Part shown: one piece after another, positions 47,682 through 59,041 of the stretch
Layout of the letters: every line of letters starts with the position of its first letter
Numbering within the stretch: the first letter of the stretch is position 1
Source of the DNA: Asterochloris sp. CNOR1
Lineage: Eukaryota > Chlorophyta > Trebouxiophyceae > Trebouxiales > Trebouxiaceae
Length of the DNA stretch: 64,000 nucleotides
NCBI GenBank assembly: GCA_963969365.1
Contig: OZ017752.1
Location: forward strand, 1,240,001-1,304,000
Reading direction: 5' to 3'
Translations under genes and position numbers: made by a program
Notes under the pieces: generated by a model
What the model saw: the letters and a program-made list of their open reading frames with translations, nothing else
Database searches by the model: none
Told to the model about the DNA's origin: nothing

Positions 47682-47686
47682 TTACA
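47682..47686 (-). terminator. Poly(A) signal TGTAA (secreted Cys-rich protein gene)
   Basis: TTACA on the plus strand, about 119 nt beyond the stop at 47805 on the gene strand. Confidence 0.5.
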
Positions 47687-47804
47687 AAGAGTGGCACTCT
47701 CACTGTTGAAACTTCTGGGGCGCAGTTCGCAATAATCACACATTTATTGCTGAGCAAGCTCAAGAGTCGTGCTGTCCAAGGATTAGCGGGGGGGGGACCA
47801 ATGC

Positions 47805-50800
47805 TCAGTTGCTCTCCTCCAGCTTCTTAGTTACATACAGGTCCTTGCCATTGCACCAGGCGCCCATGGCAACGCCCTCGCCTGGCTTGGCAGCTGCACG
47901 TACAGCCTTCTTGCCTGCAGCAGCCGGGCACGCCAGCACTTGCCATTGGATGGGACAGACATGACCATTGTCAGGCAGCCTTTTGCAGACCCCAACAGGA
48001 GGTAGCTGGCTGCTAGTGCAGAAAGCCAATCTACAGAGGGCGTCTTGGCCAGCAACGCAGCTCTGTTGCGTTGTGAGCAGGTTCAAAGCAGCCTTGACCC
48101 CTTGCCCTTGCACTACTGAACCCATCACATCTTACCAGGCAAGTGATCAGATGGCCAGGGCTTACCTGCGCAGAAGTCGTACACCTCCATGCCGTCTTCG
48201 CCGTGCTCAAAGTCGCCATGGAATGCACTGAAGCCAGTGCAGGTCTTGAAGAGCTTGCCAGTCCAGAGTCCCTGCAGGCAAAGTAGCATGCATGAGTCTG
48301 TACATCCTAACATTCTGCTGCAAACAGTTCACCACAACAGCTGGCTGCCAGTCAAGGGGCCAGCAGCAGCAACACAGAGCAGACTGCTGCAGCTATACAT
48401 TGGGGGTAGATCAGAGTTGAGCAGCACAGTCATGAGCAACCACCAAGACAGCTTGGGCTGCCATGCAGGGGGGCAGCAGCAAGCCTTGTTGTGAGTGCAG
48501 GCCAGTCCTGCTGGTCTACTGTATTGGCACCACACCTGAGAAGGTGTGGAGTGCACCCACCTGGCAGGAGGCCGTAACCTCGTTGCCGTGCATCTCCGCA
48601 TGCACCTCAAACTTGCCCCAGCAGGGCAGGAAGCCATGGGCCCACACAGGGCGCCCGTTGCAGGTCTCACGGAGGCCGCGCTGAGGGCCAGGGCCCATCT
48701 CCAGGAGGTCTGTCCCGCTGGGCAGGCTCTTGGGCACCAGCTCCATGCCAGCCTTGTGCAGGGCCTTCTCCAGCTTGTCTGCAGCAGCAGCCGCATTGAT
48801 CTCAGCACACTGCCTCTGCCGACAGGATCTTGGGGCAGCCTCATCAGGCCCAGCCCTTAACCAGCCTTGTGCAGGGCCTCCCTCCAGCCTGTCAGGCCAA
48901 AGCATTACGGGGGCAGCGAGGATTGACATGGCGTGGGCAGAGCAGGACAATCTCTACAAAGACCCTGGTGGACAGACAGTGGGCAGTGCAGCTCCCAGAA
49001 CAGCACAGGACATGGCACAGTCTGCATCAATGCAGGGCACAAGCAAACAGCTCAGGCAGCCACCAGCAGCGCAATTGTACAACAGGTCAGCAGAGCGGGC
49101 GATCATGGTGGCAGAGCATGCAGTTGGGATCACGCCCCTGGAGGAGGCCAATGCAGAGCGGCCAAGGGCAGCAGCATGCAGCAGCGGCAGCAATATGCAA
49201 AAGCCGGCACTCACGCTCCAGTTTGTCATAGTTGAAGCAGTCCTTGGGGGCATTCTTCTCTTCCCTGCAGTAGATAGGCACAGCGTCAGCACTGGCAGCA
49301 GGACAGCTATTTGACAATTGCTTGTGCAGACAACACTGACCCTCCCTGTAGTGCACCCTGCCATTTGCACTGCCAGCAAAGTCTGCAGGCACAGCTCTGC
49401 AGCCAGGAAACAGGGCCAGTGGACGGCTGCTGCAGGTTGCACTCTGGGCTCTAGGTGACAGGCACCCCTGCAGCAGCGCCAATTCGCATGGTATCCAGCA
49501 GCAGAGGCCCCAGCAGCAGAGCAGCCAGCAGGCCAAAGCCTGGCTGCTACCTGCCTCACACACACACGCACAACAAAAACGCTCACCCAGTGTGCTGTTC
49601 GCCTCCTTGGGGCTTGTAATGCACTGATCTGCAACTTTCTACCACTGCAGGCACTGGGCCCATATTGGCAGGCTCTCAGCACAGGGATGCAGCTACGCGC
49701 TTTTCTGGGGGTGTGCGTGCCCTTCAGGCCTGGCATCACTGCTGCACTGCCTGGGCGCTCGCTGCTGCAGGCTGGCCCTCGAGTACTCACCCCTCCTTGT
49801 GGGCGTGCTTGCCCTTCTTGCCCTTGTCATGCTTGCCCTTCATCTTCTTGGGCTTGTCCTCATCACTGTCCTCATTGTCCTGATGCTTCCCCTTCTTGGG
49901 CTTGTCCCCCTTCTGGGGGCCGTGGTGATGGTGGTCCTTCACTGAGAATGCGCGGAAGCGCCCGCTCAGGCCCCTGCAGCGAGCCTCTGCAATGGTGTCA
50001 TTGCCTGCAGGCAAGGCGGTGGACACTCACGCATGGAAGTGGCAGATCAGGCGGCAGGTGTCCACACAGGCGTTGGGCGCAAGCAATGGCACAGACGCCT
50101 GCAGGCATCGCGGACTCAGCTAGTACTTCATGCCTTGCATGCTGCTGGAGGGGCAGGCTGGTTCTGGGGCCATGTGAGCCTCTGTGATGATGTCGCTGCC
50201 TACATGCAGCACACGCATGCAGCCTGAAGTCCATGCTCTGCATGTCTCCTGCAGGCAAGCACGAGCCAGCAGTGGCCGGCAAGCCCAGCCTGGCAGGCAG
50301 TGAGCTCCTGTAGGGGTGTCATTGCCTGCAGGCAGCAGACACACAACTGCAGTCAGGGCTGGCACATGTGGGAACCAGCAATGCTCTGGCCTGCCCGCGG
50401 TGGCTGCTGCTGGGCACAGATGCAAGCCCCTGCTCCCAAGATATAAGCCAAATCCTGCTTGTCAAAAGCTGGTGCTGGCAGTCCCCCCACAGCTAAGGCG
50501 AGAGGGAGGCTAGGGGGGCTGTCGTCCAGTCTGAGGGCTCACGCCCAGACACACAGAGTCGTTGGACGCCGTGCAGCGCACACGGCCTGAACACCCAAAG
50601 GTAGGCAAGAACGCTACCAGCAGGGCGCCGACAGGGCCTTTTGCCATTCTGAAGCAGCTGTCTCACACCACACACAGCCTGAGCAAGCTATGAATAGGCC
50701 AGAACAGCGCCACCAAAGCTGCACGTGCCACAAGCACAGCAGCTCCCAGCACCACCACAGCCGTGCCAACCAAGAAAGGTGGCACAGTAATTTCTGGCAG

Positions 50801-52424
50801 GCCTCACCAATGGCGGACCACAGGCTGTCGATGCTGCCTGTGACTTCATCAGCATGCTCCATGTCAGACAGGCCTGCCATCAGGGCTGGCCGGGCTTCTT
50901 CGCTGCTGCTATTGCCTTCAATGGTCTTGATGGCAACGGTGGTGCCGAGGCAGCCATATGCAGCCACTGCCTGCAGTGCAAGGCAACAAATATGCAGCAG
51001 AGTCGCAGCAGATGATGAGCCACCTTCAGGGAGCCAGCCAGCAAGAGCACCAGCCAGCAACTTAAGACGGCGTGGCTTCGTGAGGAGCTGAGCTGTGCAC
51101 AGCAGGCAAAGCTTGCGGGGGAAGCAGTGCTGATCCTGCAGGTCAGCAGCAATGGACGGCGCTGCCCGCCAGATTCATGGACTGAGGATGCCCCCCATGG
51201 GGCCAATGATGCAATGTCTTCCAAACCTCAGCAGTGAGTCATCTCAGCTGGAAGGAGGGCGAAGCTGCTGCAGACTGTGCCTCGAGGGACATTGGCCAGT
51301 CAAGTGGCCTACCGTGAACTCCTTGTCTGTGTCATTGATGGCCTTTGCCACCTTGCCGAAGTTCTTGAACAAGCCCTCGCAGACGCTGACCACGGCGCCA
51401 TCCTTTTCGACGGTGGTGGTCTTGCCCTCGCACTTGGCTGCATACACGCCGTGGCCCTTGCCCTTGTGTCCCTTGCACACGACCTGCGTGCCAAGGGAGG
51501 CCCCTTTGCTGCTGGCGTGGGGCGGTGCAGCTGCACACCCAAGCAGTGCAGTGCGCAAGCAGTGCAATAGGCACTCTCCTGGCAGGCAGGATGGGGTCTG
51601 GATGGCCCATGAAGACACCACCTGTGTGCCGGGAGAAGCCCCTTGACGGTATTGTTTGCAGCAGTGCAGGCACACCAGGGCTGCCAAAGCAGGCAGTGCA
51701 GTATGCAGGCTCTGGCAGGATCACCCATGAGCACACAGCCCAATTAGCTGACCCCTGCATGACCCCTGCGTAGCAGCTGTTCAAGGCAGTGCAGGTGCAA
51801 GAGCCTACACATGCAGATGTGACCATTATCTCACGGTGAAGGTGCCCACGCAGGACTGTGCCTCCTCCAGCTGCCCAGGGAGAGTCAATGCTGAAAAATC
51901 CTCCTCATCGTTGCACCTGCAAGGCCAGAGAAGTGCCTGCTTCATATCGCATTATTAAGCCCCTCTGGCAGGAAGCAAACCCAGCTCAGAAAGCCTCAGC
52001 GGGTCCACACAGGCTAATCTTTGTCTCGTCTGTGGCCACTGCCTGGACCCACCTGACTTTGCATGTGACATTGGACTCTTTGGTCAGGCTGGGCAGGCTG
52101 ACAGGCGTTGTGCTGGCTTCAGTCTGAACCCACAGGACGTCCTGGTCTCCCGCAATGGGCCCCTCATTCTGCTGCTTGTCATGGTGCTTGCGGGCTGATG
52201 CTGCAGCACAGATGAATGACTTATGTGTGACAACTCTGCTGCACATACCGAAGCAGTGCGGTAGGCTTGCCCCGCTCTCCCAACTCAGACACCCGCACCC
52301 CTCAAGCTGACAGGCATAGCAATGGGGTGACAGATCAACTCGCAATCGGACCAGGCAGCAGCTCACCACTCGCGGTCAGGCAGACAAGAAGCAGCACCAC
52401 TGCTGCACGAACACCCCTCGCCAT
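47805..52424 (-). CDS. Secreted Cys-rich protein with a Lys/His-rich block
   Basis: Exon 1 at 52424 encodes a signal peptide, MARGVRAAVVLLLVCLTASG. Later exons, 5' to 3': about 52054-52203 (ends NVTCKV), about 51831-51915 (LPGQLEEAQSCVGTF), about 51313-51515 (CKGHKGKGHGVYAAKCEGK, VCEGLFKNFGKV), about 50808-50972 (AAYGCLGTTVAIKTI), about 50547-50592 (RVRCTASNDSVCLG), about 50031-50104 (NACVDTCRLICHFHA), about 49793-50006, about 49206-49265 (EEKNAPKDCFNYDKLE), about 48562-48818 (TCNGRPVWAHGFLPCWGKF), 48166-48272 (TCTGFSAFHGDFEHG) and 47805-47910. Nearly every exon carries Cys, as expected of a disulfide-bonded extracellular protein. The 49.8-50.0 kb exon holds a hydrophilic run starting HHHHGPQKGDKPKKGK, alternating Lys/Gly/His with acidic clusters. 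I do not recognise the family. No membrane anchor or retention signal is seen at the C-terminus (TKKLEESN). Confidence 0.75.
48752..48906. repeat. Echo of the first part of an exon in the upstream intron
   Basis: CCTTGTGCAGGGCCTTCTCC with AGCTTGTC in the exon (about 48753-48780) recurs as CCTTGTGCAGGGCCTCCCTC with CAGCCTGTC at about 48863-48891, in the intron upstream on the minus strand. Spacing is about 112 nt. Confidence 0.75.
49976..50333. repeat. Echo ladder flanking a small exon
   Basis: The exon start at about 49976-50012 (minus strand GNDTIAEARC) is echoed at about 50165-50207 (GSDIITEAH on the minus strand) and about 50290-50333 (GNDTPTGAHC). A different short exon (50031-50104) sits between the true copy and its echoes. 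Confidence 0.7.
51478..51669. repeat. Acceptor-side echo in the secreted Cys-rich protein gene
   Basis: The exon stretch encoding GASLGTQVVCKG (about 51476-51515) is echoed at about 51605-51645, encoding GASPGTQVVSS. Spacing is about 131 nt. Confidence 0.75.
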
Positions 52425-52557
52425 GTTCTCCACTTTGAAACTCAAGAAGTTGGTTAGAAGAAGAAGGACAACATAAACAGAAAAATGTTTGACCACATTG
52501 CTGCTTGATGCCGGAAGCCCTGCTGAGCAGCTGACTATCTTGCAGCAGCTATGCTGA
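52425..52557. promoter_or_regulatory. Compact divergent promoter
   Basis: Only about 130 nt separate the start codon of the minus-strand secreted-protein gene from the first plus-strand ATG. Both promoters and 5' UTRs must share or overlap this AT-richer segment, unless the plus-strand gene starts further in. Confidence 0.4.
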
Positions 52558-55500
52558 ATGGCTCCTCTCTGGGCTAAGGAATGCCTTGAATGGTTGTATT
52601 GCTGCCTCTGCTTGTGCCACAGTGGGCGCAAGACAGATGAAGACTGGGCACCAACAGAGGATGCAGGGGCCCAGCCTGCCGAACTCAAGATCTCTGTCAA
52701 CAATTCGCGGGCAATTGAGATCAAGCTTGTGTACAATGTCAACTCAGCTCGGAAGAAGCAGCTATATGAGGTGGACCATTGCTTTGCCTGGTTGCCGCTG
52801 CAGCCTTGGGATTCTCTGAGAACATGCACAGCGTGGCAGCACAGCATGGCATCACCTCTCACAGATCAAGTGATCTGCCTGCAGTTTGACGTGTTCTCCT
52901 TTTTCCCAGAGGAGCTGGAGGCTGTTGCCACCAACTTCTACACAGACCTGTGGCAGGCTGTGCGTATGCACACCCCCAAGACTTCTCTGAAAGCCATGTC
53001 CGCCGATGAGCAGGCTGTGGCTGCCATGCAGCAGGAGATCGAGGTGCTGCTGCATGCGTGGGCTTAAATTGTCTGCCTGTGTCTGGTGTTGCTGCCAAGC
53101 TTCTCCTTCCTGCATGTGCTCAGCCTCGCTCTCCGGCATCGTTGCCAGCAATTGATGACCACGCAGGTCATGCTGCCTGTGCTTGCCCTTTCTGCCTGTG
53201 CCCACTAATGCTTTCTTTGAGGCTGCCCATGAGATACTGGCTGCATGCATTGTGCAGGCGGTGATTGATGCGCATGCAGAGAAGTCTGAAACGCTGGAGC
53301 AGGACATCAACACGGCAGCTCGGCATCTGAGGCTGCAGGTGCATGCTCGAGGTAGCACTATAAGTGTGTGTGCTGCTGCTCTGCGCATAGCTACATGAGC
53401 CGCAGCTTGCTTATTTTCAACAGAGCGAGTGGGGAGCCCCATCAGTCAGCAGTGGACCTGCCCAGCACTGCACAGCTTTTGCAGGCAATCAGGACGGCCT
53501 GACACTGCCCCCGGCTGTCTAGACCCTAAACCCCTGATTTGTCACTGGTGTCCCCGCAGGCATGCTGCTTCAGAAGGTCAGTGCGCAAGGCATCCCAGCA
53601 GGTCATCCACAGCCTGAGGAGGGCTGGCAGGGAGCACCCTGGCTGGTCAGCGGAGCAGCAGGAGGGTTCCGCTGCCCAGGCTGTGCAGCTGCTGGTCGGC
53701 GAGACCTGCCAAGTCATTGCCAACCTGCAGGAGGTCAGTCCACCCCCAAGATGGCACCAGGGCCTATGCAGCTGCAAGCCTTGGCCTGTACGCAGCTGCA
53801 TGGGCAGTACTGGCCATTTCAGGGATACACTCCGTACAGTCAGTGCTGTCCTTACACAGACTGCATGCAGCTAAAGGCGGGCTGAGTCTGTACAGGCGAT
53901 CAGCCTGTCTTGTGAGCAGGGAGGTTGTTGGACTCAGCGCAGGGAGCATCGGCCTTCGCAGCTGCACAGGGGCAGACAGGGCTATTTCACGCATTGTGCC
54001 AGGATGTGGTCTGAAGGACTACATCCACGACCCCTGGGTGCACGCCTGCATGCCTTGCATAGACAGTGCTGAGGCAGCCGCCCGCTGCCCTGGTCTGCCC
54101 CAGCTGTCTGTTGAAGCGCACACACTACTGTGGTGCAGGCCTGCAGGCAATGCGAGCAGCCCTCCTGCCCCCAGTCCCTGCAGGAGGTGTGGCTGCTGGT
54201 CCACGAATTCCTGCTGGCTGAGGCTGAGCGAGCGCTGCTGAAGCTGCTACGGGACCTAGATAAAGCCTCCGCGCCAGGGCAGGCTTGGGGTCAACAGTCA
54301 GAGCCGCTCTCCGGCATGCCTAGCCGCCAGTCCACCCTGGATGCAGAGGTGAAGGCATAGCAGTGGGCTGCCTGTAGGCTGCTGTAGCCTCAGGGGCATG
54401 CCAGCCCACGCTGCTTGCAGAGGGCTGTGGCGGACGGCTGGCTGATGCTGTGCAACCCCCGCCATGCATGCCACAAGCACCCAATATGGATGCTGGATGG
54501 ACCAGGGTTAGAAAGCTGGCTGGAGGCTGCTCATTCAAGGGCATGCCTGGTTTCCACACCAAACCATAATGCCCTCAGGGCTGACTGGTGGTTGCTGTTT
54601 CTTAGGCTGCAGGCAAGCGCATTCTTCTGGTGGTGTTGTTGGAGAGATGTGGACAACATCAGTACCACCCTTTGTAGGATCAGTCTGCAAGAAGCAAGTC
54701 TGTCTGCATGTCCATTCGCTAAACTGTCCACGGGCTTGCATTGCAGGTGGGTGCTGCAACTGCTGCAGCAGCTGCTGCCGCTCGGGGCAGCCTCGAACTG
54801 CAGCCAGAGCCACAGCGCGTGCTGCGGATCAGCCTACTGGATGCAGACCACGAGGGCAGAGAGCTGGAGCATATCAGCATCCATACAGGGCAGCAAGAGG
54901 CTGTCCACCACCATGTTCCCACCCTGGCCACCATCGAGGAGCAGCACTCAAGGCATGTGGAGCCACCTGTGTCCAGCCTGCAGGTGAGGTTGTCTGGTGC
55001 ACTGCTTCGCTGCTGGACCTGCCACTTTGAGGTTTGCAATGTGGCTGTGCCCCTGTATCCTCTGCCGACCCGGGCATCCTCCAGTGTCATTCGACAAAGA
55101 CCAGAGACTCTGCCTGGCGCAGTTGCCCGCTCAGAACAGCAAGCAGCTCAGAACCATGACCTTTTACATCTGAGTGATAAGCTGCTGCTTGCCTTGCAGG
55201 AAGCTGCACCTGTCCAACTGACAGCCAGTAATCCAGGGGATGGGGATGCCGGCCTGCCGCCAGAGCCAGGCTTTCCAGTGGAACCCTCTATGGAGATGCC
55301 AGGCAGTCAAGCTGCACAGGGAGATGTGAAGCATGCCCAGGCAGCACGGCAGCTGCTGGTGGACGCAGTAAAGCAGTTTCAGGCAAGTCAACTCTAGCCA
55401 TGCGTGCAAGCCCCACAAGAGCTCTAGGCGGGGGCACTGCAGCAGCTCCTGGCTTGCGGGCCTACACCAGATGCCGGTCCTGGTGCCACACCTACGAGCC

Positions 55501-58500
55501 CACAAAGCCTCCAGGCACCGCAGCTGGCACCAGGACAAAGCCCGCACAGTCGACTGGGTCCAGGCAAGCTGTGATTGGCCAGCGGCAGTTCCAGGCAAGC
55601 TGTGATTGGCCAGCGGCAGTTCCAGGCAAGCTGTGATTGGCCAGCGGCAGTTCCAGGCAAGCTGTTGGGGCGGCCAGGTGCAGAGTGGACTGGCAACCCC
55701 CCACACAGCCTCCAGGCAGAGACAGGGCAGCAGCTGCTAAGTCACATGGTGAAGCTGGCGCAATGCACACTAGAAGCTGACTAGAAAGGGGGTGCTCTGC
55801 TTGTGGAGAATCCCTGCCTCCCGTTCACTCATGCAGATGCCGCCCAGATGCCTCACCTGCATGCTGGGCACGCACTCTTTTCCCGGGGGCGCTGGTTGGC
55901 AGCTGATGTTGCTGTTCCTCCCTCTGCAGAGAGAGCGCTTGTCTCGGGGGTTCACAGAGAGCGTCCTGATGGCAGGCGACCCAAACAACAATGAGAAGTT
56001 CACAAATCGTATCAAGTGAGCCCAGGCTTAGAAGCAAACACAGTGGGTTGCAGGTGCGCTGTTGGCGGCATCACATGCCCATGGGAAAAGCAACGGGCTG
56101 GCCTGCCGCATCAAACATAGCAGGGAGTCTGAGTTTGAAGCCTGGCTGTGCCATTGCACAAGGGACTCACCCTGCTCGCTGCGCTCATTGCCTTTGCTTG
56201 TGAGGAGGATGAAGTGCCGGGGCCTGCATGCGCTTGGTCAACAGCACTGTTCATGGAGCTGATTCATGTGAAAGCAAAGTCGGCTGCACCTCACATCAGT
56301 GAGCAGGCTGGCGGTGCAGAGGTCATGTGCCTCCCTTCCCACTGCAGCCTGCATGCCGTGAGGTTCAAGGCAGAAGGGCATACTGCTCCAGCAGGCTCCC
56401 CCTGCAGGATTCTGAAGCACAATGCCCGGGCAGCTGTGACCCTGCACCACCAGGTTCGGCCGCCCAGCACCCTGGCGGCGGACACCTTTGGCATGGTCTG
56501 GGCAGCCATTGCCATGGTCGTCGCTGTGGGTACTGTCTACGCGGCCTCCTACCTCGGCGCCGGCACCAACCCACGGAATCAGGCAAGATGTGCTGGGCAC
56601 GTCCCTGCTGCTCCCTCCAGCCGCACGCGGCCTGTCTTGCTTCGAAAGCATTGCCAGGGGAGGGGGATACAGGGGCCCCTTTTGGCCATAATGCTGTGAC
56701 TGTCCACTGCTGTAAGCTGCAGCTGAAGTGCATCCTGAGCAGATGCCCTGGCATCCCATTGCTGCCTGCGAATGGCTGCAATGTTTGCAGCTGCTGCACT
56801 TTGCACTACTGATCTGATGTGCTGCAGTTTGCTGCACCCTACCTGGCCATCATTGTGGTGGGCTATGTCTTGAAGGACCGCATCAAGGAGTGGGGCAAGC
56901 GCTACCTGCAGCCCTTGGCAGGATGGTTTGGCGTGGACTTTCCTGACAGAAGAGTACGGGTACGTACACCAGCCTGTCATTGCCACTGCATGGCAGCCTT
57001 TTTTACTACGTTTGCTGCAGGTGTGCAGGCTAGGCATGCAGTGTGTGGGGTGTCTTCTGCAGTGCTGTCATGTGCTGCATGCAAACAGCGTCCAAGCTGT
57101 GGACGCACCCTTTGCAGAAGGCATGCTGTAACTGTCTGTAGGCTTGTGCCAGGTGTGCCTGCTTTACAGCAACAGTATGCCTGTGAGCGCGGGGCTACAT
57201 CAAGCTGTGGCTCCATTTGCGTGGCTTGCCACAGACCACTGGCAGCCATGGTCCTGCTGTGAGCAGAGCTTTTGTGGCCTGCAAATCACAGCTTCCCAAA
57301 GGCAGCACATGGGGTGCTGCACAATGTGCATGCAGCGAAGACGAGCCCTGCTGCAGCTCATGGGGGTGCATGGCTGCTTTGATAATACACATGCATGAGG
57401 GCCATGCCACGGTGCGTCCAATGCATCCCTGGCCCCCTGCAGATTGTCGGCACCCATGGGCAGCATGTGGGGCACTGCATGGAGTGGGTGAGGATCACAG
57501 ACGACACCAAGGTGGACCGGCGTGTCCTGGAACTGCGCCATCGCGATAAGGGCTTTGTGCCTGCGCAGCGCCATGCCACCAAGCCCGAGCGTGTGATGGC
57601 ATATAGGTAGGGTCCTTTCTTGGGCCTACATTGCAGAACCTGCCCGTTGCCATGTTGCAATATTGACTAATGTGCTACACTTGCCTTGATCAGTCAAATT
57701 GGCTGACAGCCTATTTTGCTGGAGCATGGCGGGAGCATGTTGGACACACGACGCCAGCACGCTGCAGGGCCTGGCCTGGATAGTTGAGAAGTGGGGCTGA
57801 GGCTGTGCAAGTTGCCAGGCCTGGAGGGGTCAGAGACTGTGGCTGTGCGTGTGGCTAGGCCAGCATAGGTTGGTGGGGTGCTGGGTCTGCAATGCTGGTG
57901 CCACAGGCAGGCAGGCAAGTAGCTGACAGGGCAGCAGCCTGGCACAAGAGAGCTGGCTAGGCACAAGGTGCAGGGGAGTGGGGAGGGTGGCTGCGCAAGT
58001 GCTTGGGCGTTCTGCTTGATCACTCTGCTTGTGCTGTGCCTGGACTTAGAGTCACCCCAAAACATCAGCTTCTGGCCGCCTGCTTGAGCTGTTGGCAGAC
58101 TGCAATGGTGAGGTCCCTTAGATGCTGCAGGAAGAAGGTGGAGATCAACTGGAGGAAGCTTGACCCTAAGCTACAGGGCGTCAATGGCCTGGACGACCTC
58201 ATGAGCTTTGACCTACGCCACTTCTGCCGGCGCATGCAACCGCCGCTTGAGGCACAGTACAGGTGCAGTGCTCTGGCTCCTCCTCCTGCACTGAGCCCAG
58301 CAGGATGACCTGAAACCTGAGGTCGAAGGCGCAATGCTTTCGTGATTGTTCTTGAGCCGCATGTCTGCGTGAAGCGCTGACCAACCCCTGCCCACCTTGC
58401 ACCCTGCTGGAGCACACAAGGGGCTGCTGGCAGCATCTGCCACCCACTGAGCCTGTGCACAAAGCTTGCTGGCATGCAGTCAGGGAGCCACCGGGCTGGC

Positions 58501-58871
58501 TGCTGGCACACAACAGCACTCAGCAGTGGCCTTGCTGCAGAATGTTTGAGGATGCGAACGGGCGCGCCTCAGTGCAGAAAATAATGTGCTCCAGAGTGTA
58601 TCACATCAATGTCGTGCTCAGACTCAGGACCAATGCCCTTGGCAGGGCCAAGCGGTCCTTCCACAAGGAGAAGGCCATGCAGCTGCAGCGCGCTCGCGTG
58701 ATCATGAACCAAAACGGAATCCAGCGCCTGGAGGCAGCCAATGAGGCTGTCACCCTGCACGCAACCCTCCTGCGCGATAGCAGGCTACATATGCATATGG
58801 CCCCACCCCACCTAGCCATGCCTTCAATCCTAGGCAGGAAGTCAACCAATGATCAGCAGCAGCAGGCCTGA
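52558..58871 (+). CDS. Two-pass membrane protein resembling an uncharacterised bacterial family
   Basis: Exons followed: to 52770, 52885-53040, about 53260-53340, 53561-53732, 54182-54349, 54748-54982, 55200-55382, about 55929-56017, about 56407-56582, 56828-56959, 57443-57607, 58130-58261 and 58540-58871. The N-terminus is a beta-rich segment (SRAIEIKLVYNVNSARKKQL, FDVFSFFPEELEAVATNFYT). A long helical, partly low-complexity region follows. Next comes FTNRIK, then two membrane segments (FGMVWAAIAMVVAVGTVYAA and YLAIIVVGYVLKDRIKEW). The soluble C-terminus has RHATKPERVMAYRKK, FDLRHFCRRM and VYHINVVLRL, ending in an RxxxxxNxxGIxRxE motif. This order matches, from memory, a widespread uncharacterised bacterial membrane protein with DRIKE after its second membrane segment. 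Function is unknown. Two donors are GC (55383, 56583). The ATG at 52558 is the first in frame; an acceptor-like CCACAG just after it leaves the start uncertain. Confidence 0.7.
55560..55665. repeat. 31-bp tandem repeat, three and a half copies, intronic
   Basis: Three identical 31-nt units (55560-55590, 55591-55621, 55622-55652) and a partial fourth. The unit contains GCAGTTCCAGGCAAG across its junction, matching the end of the preceding exon and its GC donor (GCAGTTTCAGGCAAG at 55371-55387) at 14 of 15 positions. The copies are identical, so the array is recent. Confidence 0.9.
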
Positions 58872-59041
58872 AACTTGACAACCCTTTGACTGCAGTCCCT
58901 CACTCTGACTGCATGGCTGCTTGCAGTTCTCCTTTTTGACCTATGAGGTGGAGCTACTTTCATCTCTGGCTCTTTGCCTGAGGCAGCGTGCCAGCAGCAC
59001 CAGACACACAAAGCCTCATCTCAAACAAAGGCAACATTACC

